From Gymnopus androsaceus JB14 (lineage: Eukaryota > Basidiomycota > Agaricomycetes > Agaricales > Omphalotaceae): a stretch of 14,943 bases of DNA. Positions 9,401 through 14,943 of this stretch are shown piece after piece. The notes under the pieces were generated by a model. It worked only from the letters and a program-made list of their open reading frames with translations, searched no databases and was not told where the DNA came from. Location: contig ML770197.1 of assembly GCA_009733575.1 (NCBI GenBank), forward strand, positions 1 through 14,943, written 5' to 3'. Position 1 is the stretch's first letter. Each line of letters begins with the position of its first letter. The translations under genes were made by a program, and so were the position numbers.

Positions 9401-12400
9401 CTACTTGAGTGCAACAGAGCTTCCCATATTGTCTGCTAATTCTATTACTCCTCCTGTCCCATTACTTTGATTAGCCAAAAGAAGCTGGACAATAGCTTCA
9501 TTTCCCTGGTACACAGCTGCCTGGAGAGCATTTCCAAACTTGCCTCCCTGAGCATTCACATCAGCTCCATGGGTCAAAAGAAGCTGGACAATGGCTTCAT
9601 TTCCTTCAGATACTGCTGCCTGGAGAGCATTTCCATATTCCCCTCCCTGAGCATTCACATCAGCTCCATTGGTCAAAAGAAACTGGACAATAGATTCCAT
9701 TCCCTGGTATGCGGCTGCCTGAAGAGCATTTCCAAATCTGCCTCCCTGAGCATTCACATCAGCTCCATGGATCAAAAGAAGTTGGACAATGGCTTCATTT
9801 TCATCAAATACTGCTGCCTGGAGAGCATTCTCATATTCTCCTCCTTGAGCATTCACATCAGCTCCAATGGACCAAAGAAGCTGGACAATGGCTTGATTTC
9901 CCTGGTATGCAGCTGCTTGGAGAGCATTTCCAAATCTGCCTCCCTGGGCATTCACAACAGCTCCATTGGTCAAAAGAAGCTTGACAATTGCTTTATTTCC
10001 TTGGTATGCAGCTGCTTGGAGAGCATTTCCAAATTTTCCTCCCTGAGTATTAACTTCAGCTCTATGGATCAGAAGAAGCTGGACAATGGCTTCATTTCCT
10101 TTGGATGCTGCTGCCTGGAGAGCATTTTCATGATAGCCTCCCTGAGCATTCACATCAGCTCCATGGGTTAAAAGAAGCTGGACAATGGCTTCATTTCCTT
10201 CAGATACTGCTGCCTGGAGAGAACTTCCATATTCCCCTCCTTGAGCATTCACATCAGCTCCATTGGTCAAAAGAAGCTGGACAATAGCTTCCATTCCCTG
10301 GTATGCAGCTGCCTGGAGAGCACTTCCAAATTTTCCTCCCTGAGCATTCACATTAGCTCTATTGGTCAAAAGGAGTTGGACAATGGCTTCATTTCCTTGG
10401 TATGCAGCTGCCTGAAGAGCATTTCCATAATAGCCTCCCTGAACATTCACATCAGCTCCATGTGTCAAAAGAAGCTGGACAGTGGCTTCATTTGCTTCAG
10501 ATACTGCTGCCTGGAGAGGATTTCCATATTCTCCTCCCTGAGCATTCACGTCAGCTCCATTGGTCAAAAGAAGCTGGACAATAGCTTCCATTCCCTGGTA
10601 TGCAGCTGCCTGGAGAGCATTTCCAAATCTGCCTCCCTGAGCATTCACAACAGCTCTATTGGTCAAAAGGAGTTGGACAATGGCTTCATTTCCTTGGTAT
10701 GCAGCTGCCTGAAGAGCATTTCCATAATAGCCTCCCTGAGCATTCACATCAGCTCCATGTGTCAAAAGAAGCTGAACAATGGCTTCATTTCCTTTGGATA
10801 CTGCTGCCCACAGAGAATTTCCATAATTGCCTCCTTGAGTATTCACATCAGCCCCATGTGTCAAGAGGAGCTGGACAATGGCTTTACTTCCTTTGGATGC
10901 TGCTGCCTGGAGAGCATTTCCATAATAGCCTCCCTGAGCATTCACATCAGCTCCATGTTCCAAAAGAAGCTGGACAATGGCTTCATTAGCTTGGGTAGCT
11001 GCTGCTTGTAGTGCATTTCTGTATTCTCCTCCCAAAGCATTCACATCGGCTCCATGGGTCAAAAGTTGCTGAGCAATAGTTTTATTTCCCTGGTATGCTG
11101 CTGCCTGTAGACTGCTTCCATAATAGCCACCCTGAGTATTCACATCAGCTCCATGGTCCAAAAGAAGCTGGAAAATGGCTTCATTTCCTTGATATGCAGC
11201 TCCCTGAAGAGCATTTCCATAATAGCCTCCCTGAGTATTCACATCAGCTCCATGGGTCAAAAGAAGTTGGACAATGGCTTCATTTCCTTTGGATGCTGCT
11301 GCCTGGAGACTGCTTCCGTTATAGCCTCCCTGAGTATTCACGTCAGCTCCATGGTCCAAAAGAAGCTTGACAATGGCTTCGTTTTCTTTGGATGCTGCTG
11401 CCTGGAGAGCATTTCCATAATTGCCTCCCCGAGTATTCACTTCAGCTCCATGAGTCAAAAGAAGCTGGATAATGGCTTCATTAGCTTGGGTAGTTGCTGC
11501 TGCTTGCAGGGCATTTCTATATGTTCCTCCCTTTGCATTGATGTCACATTCACCACTCAAAATCAGGTCCTGGACACTTCTTATTAAACCACCTTCAGCA
11601 GCATAATACAGTGGGTTGGGAATATCACCATTATATACTATGTTAATTATTCTTCCCCAAGTTTGATATGGTGCACTTTTTTTGTTCAGAAATTCTTTGG
11701 TAAGGTCATCTAAATCTCTTTCTGTACCTGCTTCTTGAACGAGTTTTGTATGAGCTCGCCAATATTGTGCTGCATAATAATATGTTGGTGACTTATGCCG
11801 CAGCAATTTAAGGGGCAGATAGTTGACATAGTTTGATCTCAAAAGATATATGATGCATACCTTAGCTAATGAGGCATGAGCTAGCCTGGCGTTAATTTGA
11901 AACAAGCCAGTTGTTTGATTCAAATTACCATGCATAATTATAAATTCCTTCACAGAGGTATGTGCCAGTTGGACAATGCTATTGGTATCTACTGTCACAA
12001 TATTAGAGTCAATGACTAGTTCCACTTTGAGAGCCATCTCATCACTTAGGTACAGCTTTTGTTGTGCCACATCAACAGCAAGAAAGTCAGAAACTTGCTT
12101 TGTATTTAATGGTGTAAATGAAAATGTAAGCCACATCAGAAGATGATGGGCATCTGTGGTATGTTCACTTTCCTTAGCATTTTTTATGGCTTTTACATAT
12201 GTTTCCTCCAAAGTCCTTGGTAGTTTGTGCAATGTCTGCATAACTGCCTTAGAGTTTCCACATCTAATCAATGTTTTGACTTGACAGTCCACCCAGCGAA
12301 ATCTTAGAGGTTGCAGATGTAAGATTCTCATCCATTCATATAAATGTAAGTACTTACTGCCTCTCAGCCTTGTCCTTCAATGTATGCAAAACTTGGTATC

Positions 12401-13409
12401 CCACCTCTCCTTTGAAGTGGATATTCATTTGATCCTCCAAGTACAGAGAAATATCATCTTCAATTCTGCAATCATCACTGTCTAATGCAATTTTCAAGCC
12501 AAATTTGGCTGCCTTGCCCTCTGGTGAATATCGACTAGTTATAGCAATGGGTATTTTTTCTGAGATGTTTGCCAGCCAGTTCATGACATGAGATCTTTCC
12601 TCCAAATTGCATTCATCCATGGCATCCAGCACAATACATCCTGAATTAAGCTGTTGAGTAATTATATTCAGAGTATCTTCTAAATCTAAATTGCTAGGTT
12701 GGGCAACATGAAGACCTCTGTCACACTGACTGTACAAGTCTTGCAATGCATGATGAATTCCTTGCAAATTTGAGCCCATTTGTTGCAGCATATTTCGCAG
12801 AAATCCTTGATATCCAGTTTTGTTTCCCGTGTTATCACGGAAATCAAAATAGTGGATCCAAACAGCATTTGAAGTGGCCTGTAAATGATCTATGATTGTT
12901 GTTCTAGAAAATTCTTTATCTTTGAATAGTTTCTGCAAAAGCATTACACTCACGATATCACTGTTTTTCCTGATCCAGCTGGAAAATTATAATCAAAAGT
13001 TGAATATTATTGGATATTATGGTCAGCTCAACTCACCTTTACCTTGAAGCCACAGCAGACCACCTGTATTCTTCCATTGAATGTATTTTGGGTGTTCAGT
13101 GATCCACATTCCAGTTCCCTTCATTTTCTTGTTCTTAGCTGTGTTGAAATTGACAAAGCAATCCGGTGCTTTAAGCCAATCTCTTATTTTTTGTACTGTA
13201 TTTTCTGCTGCTAAGTAAACAAAGGTGAGATTGCATGTTCAATGAGCCTCTTGAAAAAATAGCCCACACTGAATAGTAATATTTGATGTATTGATGAAGC
13301 TACCACCATGGATCTGGAAGTTTGAAGAATTTTCAAACAGCCTTACCAAAGTGGCCTTTAGTAGAATTAATTAAAATTAATCAAAATAGTACCTACCTGC
13401 CACCATCAT
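9401..13409 (-). CDS. NACHT-ankyrin repeat NLR-like protein (STAND NTPase)
   Basis: Six exons: 13409-13393, 13341-13268, 13210-13037, 12978-12954, 12903-12358 and 12302-9401, 1,245 aa, no disruptions. A short N-terminus (1-30) contains LFENSSNFQIHGGSF. A pre-NACHT region with IRDWLKAPDCFVNFN and WITEHPKYIQW follows. The NACHT domain has Walker A GKAGSGKT (87-94), Walker B CIVLDAMDEC (186-195) and an AITSR sensor motif (about 217-221). FRWVDCQVKTL (280-290) and a winged-helix-like part (about 330-405, LMWLTFSFTPL to QLAHTSVKEF) come next, then about 22 ankyrin repeats (507-1230) and a 15-aa tail. Proteins of this type are thought to be intracellular ligand-triggered switches: the repeats sense, and ATP-driven oligomerisation signals in non-self recognition or cell death. 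That role is inferred from the family. The two 5'-most exons and their junctions (17 and 74 nt) are the least certain. Splicing from exon 3 onward is well supported by restored motifs WLQGKAGSGKTVISTTIIDHL-type and ERQFRWVDC. Confidence 0.9.
9449..11620 (-). repeat. Ankyrin-coding tandem array, 99-bp unit
   Basis: This is the coding DNA for about 22 ankyrin repeats. The first (11620-11531) is degenerate, the second has 34 codons, and the next twenty are each exactly 33 codons (99 bp). The protein consensus is GG-x-[YF]-G-N-A-L-Q-A-A-[AV]-x-x-G-N-E-A-I-V-Q-L-L-L-x-x-G-A-D-V-N-A-Q. DNA similarity between units is very high, which suggests recent duplication or gene conversion. The array also keeps other frames open for long stretches on the opposite strand. 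Confidence 0.95.
10142..10735 (-). repeat. Higher-order 297-bp duplication (three ankyrin repeats)
   Basis: The blocks 10439-10735 and 10142-10438 each encode three ankyrin repeats in the same order: a YYGNALQ..TNRA unit, an [RK]FG..YQGM unit and an EYG..SE unit. At an offset of 297 bp the DNA is identical for 88 bp (10355-10442 against 10652-10739). After one mismatch it is identical again for 34 bp. The pattern indicates a recent three-unit duplication or gene conversion. A similar [RK]FG..GM / EYG..SE pair recurs near the C-terminal end of the array. Confidence 0.9.
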
Positions 13410-14040
13410 GAACAGTGTCTTCTTGTTGTCTGCTTTAATTAAAAACATTGGAATTCAGCACAGGTGGCATACATTCATGAAAATGTCAACACACCGCCTC
13501 CCTATGTGAAAATCTTCACTCATGATAATGGTGATGGGAGGAATCAAAAGTACAAGGTTTTATATAACGAAATACTGTTTACTACTATTTATACCCTGAT
13601 GACCTGTCAGTCGGGACTGATTATCCCTAAAAGGCTTATCTATTTTACTAGAATTGAATGGTGGCGCTATAGTTATTGAGGACTCGGAGTCACTGATTTC
13701 TTGTGCTAAAACCTCGTTCTGTAGAATACGATAGAGCGTCTCATAACTTGACTTCTACGAGTTCAAACTTTTATGAACTGGAACAGTCCGACGCCATTTG
13801 GATCCGTTTCATCGTTGATTAATGCTTCACATCTCCCGAGAACCTTCGATCATCTTTAGTCTCAAGATTCCACTGCTGGCAGACTCAACAATACTAACCA
13901 TACTTACGGATGTAGAGCATTCCAGCTGATTATCGTACCAAAAACATACGTGAACTTGGACACTCAGTAATTATGTTCTAAAGTTGGTTTCCCGATGGAC
14001 GTTTCGGAATCGCAGGTGCAGGTGCAGCTTTAAACCGAGT
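13410..14040. other. Region between NLR start and small secreted gene
   Basis: It should hold the NLR promoter and 5' leader on its left side and the 3' end of the small secreted gene on its right. A plus-strand open frame (13464-13679, 71 codons) has no recognisable feature and lies over the presumed promoter. A good minus-strand donor-like sequence (GTAAGTATG, 13908-13900) could mean that the small secreted gene or another transcript has further exons here, but I could not build one. Confidence 0.4.
13559..13620 (-). promoter_or_regulatory. Candidate NLR promoter elements
   Basis: Read on the minus strand there are two TATA-like sequences, TATAAATA (13593-13586) and TTATATAAAA (about 13568-13559), 150-185 bp upstream of the inferred NLR ATG. 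Just upstream of the first lies a perfect inverted repeat, TCAGTC-GG-GACTGA (13607-13620). The position fits a core promoter with an adjacent dimer-binding site, but no factor can be named. Confidence 0.35.
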
Positions 14041-14544
14041 TTATATAAGAAATGCCCAACATCGTACAGCCACAATAATTTGACTGCTTGTCCATAAGTA
14101 TTCCGGAAGGTTCTTGATATAGTACGCATCCGCATTCTCCCTTACTAATGGATCCCGACGCGTCACGCGAACCGTCCTTCGGCGTTTCGGCCGCATGCAG
14201 CTATTCGGTTTTAAGAGCACCATTATGGGCGACTTGAGTCCCTATACAGGTTGAAATACGCAATTATGAATTGTCGGCATAGTATGACATGAACCAGTTG
14301 ATTGCAGCTTACTTCCTTGTCCCTGTACTTTTTTGCCAGCAAATCTACCTCCCGGTAGTTCTGGAGTTTGAGAGTACGAGCATGCTTGGCCCTCCGCTTT
14401 ACATCCTGAATGAGGGCATTAAGATAAGGACTCGAGAAAAATTATAAGGACTCTGTGCCTACCGTCACTTGCAGTTACTTGGCCGACCGTGAGTAGCAGA
14501 ATGAGGCTTCCACTCAGCGCAGTGATAATGATAGGGAAACGCAT
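14041..14544 (-). CDS. Small predicted secreted basic protein, function unknown
   Basis: Tentative three-exon model: 14544-14479, 14405-14313 and 14241-14041, 119 aa. Both introns are phase 0 (14406-14478, GTAACT..CAG; 14242-14312, GTAAGC..TAG). The N-terminus MRFPIIITALSGSLILLLTV is a clear signal peptide with ATG at 14544, and a TATA box lies about 100 bp upstream. The mature part is highly charged, with DVKRRAKHARTLKLQNYREV, PKRRRTVRVTRRDPL and ENADAYYIKNLPEYLW. Its dibasic KRR and RR sites would suit Kex2-type processing. An intron is required, because exon 1 runs into a stop. A different donor (14463-14462, after GACG) would give another, Cys-containing short protein ending earlier; I prefer the charged frame because its two phase-0 junctions stay open. 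The last 15 or so residues are doubtful. I do not recognise a named family. Confidence 0.42.
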
Positions 14545-14638
14545 GGTGGAAGATAGGTAGGTGAGATTCAAACAAAACAGACCAGCTGTTTGTGATGTTG
14601 GGACTGAACGTCGTATGGTCTTCAGAGAGTGGGGTTAC

Positions 14639-14646
14639 CTTTTATA
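14639..14646 (-). promoter_or_regulatory. TATA box of the small secreted gene
   Basis: TATAAAAG on the minus strand lies about 95-100 bp upstream of the proposed ATG at 14544, followed by a pyrimidine- and A-rich leader ending CCACC-ATG. This supports transcription starting here in the minus direction, independently of which splice model is right. Confidence 0.5.
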
Positions 14647-14760
14647 CATGTCTGAGGTATCAGCAATGTCACTTGCATCTTCAAATTTGAATGGGGATTT
14701 TGGGCTAGAACGAGAAAGTCTTCCTGTATGTATTGCTTAAGCGCTTCCAACTTGTAGCAG

Positions 14761-14810
14761 CTTTAGCTATGCTCGCTAAAGTTGAATAAACCTGTCAAAT
14801 GAGACAGGTT
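14761..14810. repeat. Two adjacent perfect inverted repeats
   Basis: The first is CTTTAGC-7 nt-GCTAAAG (14761-14781). The second is AACCTGTC-AAATGA-GACAGGTT (14789-14810). They sit 7 bp apart, between the minus-strand TATA at 14646-14639 and the plus-strand TATA-like box at 14825. That is the place expected for shared operator-like sites of a divergent promoter. Hairpin formation in RNA is the alternative. Confidence 0.7.
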
Positions 14811-14943
14811 GCATTTTATGCAAGTATAAAGCTGCACTCACCATCTAAGATCTTCAAAGTCAACTTCGACAGCTCAATTACAACCCCAACTTAACCCCTG
14901 CCCATCTCACCGACATAGGAGGAAAGCTACTCAAGTATCATAT

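Larger units (their letters stand above)
14545..14943. other. Right-edge intergenic region, probable divergent promoter
   Basis: Apart from the minus-strand TATA box and the inverted repeats, it holds a plus-strand TATAAAG (14825-14831). This is followed by a C/A-rich leader-like sequence to the window edge, with no ATG-led gene in view. A plus-strand gene may therefore start just beyond 14943. No coding sequence is supported here. Confidence 0.4.

Noticed and set aside
9449..11530. CRISPR-like regular array
   Set aside because: The regular units are whole 99-bp coding repeats with no separate short repeat and unique spacers, and they translate as ankyrin repeats.
9467..11587. Several long plus-strand open frames (up to about 256 codons) rich in repeated SLSIHISS and QKKLDN-type text
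   Set aside because: They are the antisense reading of the 99-bp ankyrin repeats. A unit divisible by three with no stop in those frames stays open automatically, and the protein text has no independent fold or start.
12924..12963. A 29-nt intron (donor just after GSGKT, acceptor TTTTGCAG) as the exon 4-5 junction of the NLR
   Set aside because: It is too short for these introns and would add about ten residues after the P-loop. The 50-nt intron 12904-12953 restores the expected spacing to TTIIDHLQ.
13464..13679. Plus-strand 71-codon open frame upstream of the NLR
   Set aside because: No recognisable feature; it lies over the presumed NLR promoter and is short enough to occur by chance.
14242..14544. 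Alternative Cys-containing short protein from the small secreted gene, using the donor after GACG near 14463
   Set aside because: It reaches a stop early in a low-complexity frame, while the phase-0 model keeps a charged, protein-like sequence open through two introns. It is kept as an alternative, not called.

Overview
The window looks like nuclear DNA of a mushroom-forming basidiomycete (Agaricomycetes-type). Every recognisable gene is split by short introns of about 48-73 nt with GT..AG ends. The families are typical fungal ones: a SEC65/SRP19 protein with a long low-complexity tail, a type-B carboxylesterase, a secreted GH18 chitinase, and a NACHT-ankyrin NLR-like receptor. I saw no bacterial, organellar or viral features. 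All gene models were built by hand from reading frame, splice signals and recalled family consensus; none was checked by search or transcript data.

Layout from left to right: (1) a small cysteine-containing single-pass membrane protein on the minus strand; (2) SEC65/SRP19 on the plus strand, divergent from it across only 93 bp; (3) a six-exon carboxylesterase on the minus strand, convergent with SEC65 (222 bp apart); (4) about 1.7 kb without a convincing gene, holding a diverged ~100-bp tandem duplication; (5) a seven-exon secreted GH18 chitinase on the plus strand; (6) about 1.3 kb of gene-poor DNA; (7) a complete six-exon NACHT-ankyrin gene on the minus strand (predicted 1,245 aa) with about 22 ankyrin repeats that are highly similar at DNA level; (8) a small predicted secreted basic protein on the minus strand; (9) a right-hand intergenic stretch with two adjacent perfect inverted repeats and a plus-strand TATA-like box that may serve a gene starting beyond the window.

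The left half (membrane protein, SEC65, esterase) looks like ordinary core genome. The right half (chitinase, NLR, small secreted protein) looks more accessory. The main interest is the NLR. Its ankyrin array carries a recent 297-bp (three-repeat) duplication, and its variation is concentrated at a few positions per repeat. It has no recognisable N-terminal effector domain, only a short Gly/Asn-rich segment that could be a signalling motif. Its Walker A motif lies largely on a 25-nt microexon. The genes are not an operon. Any link between NLR, chitinase and the small secreted protein is positional only.
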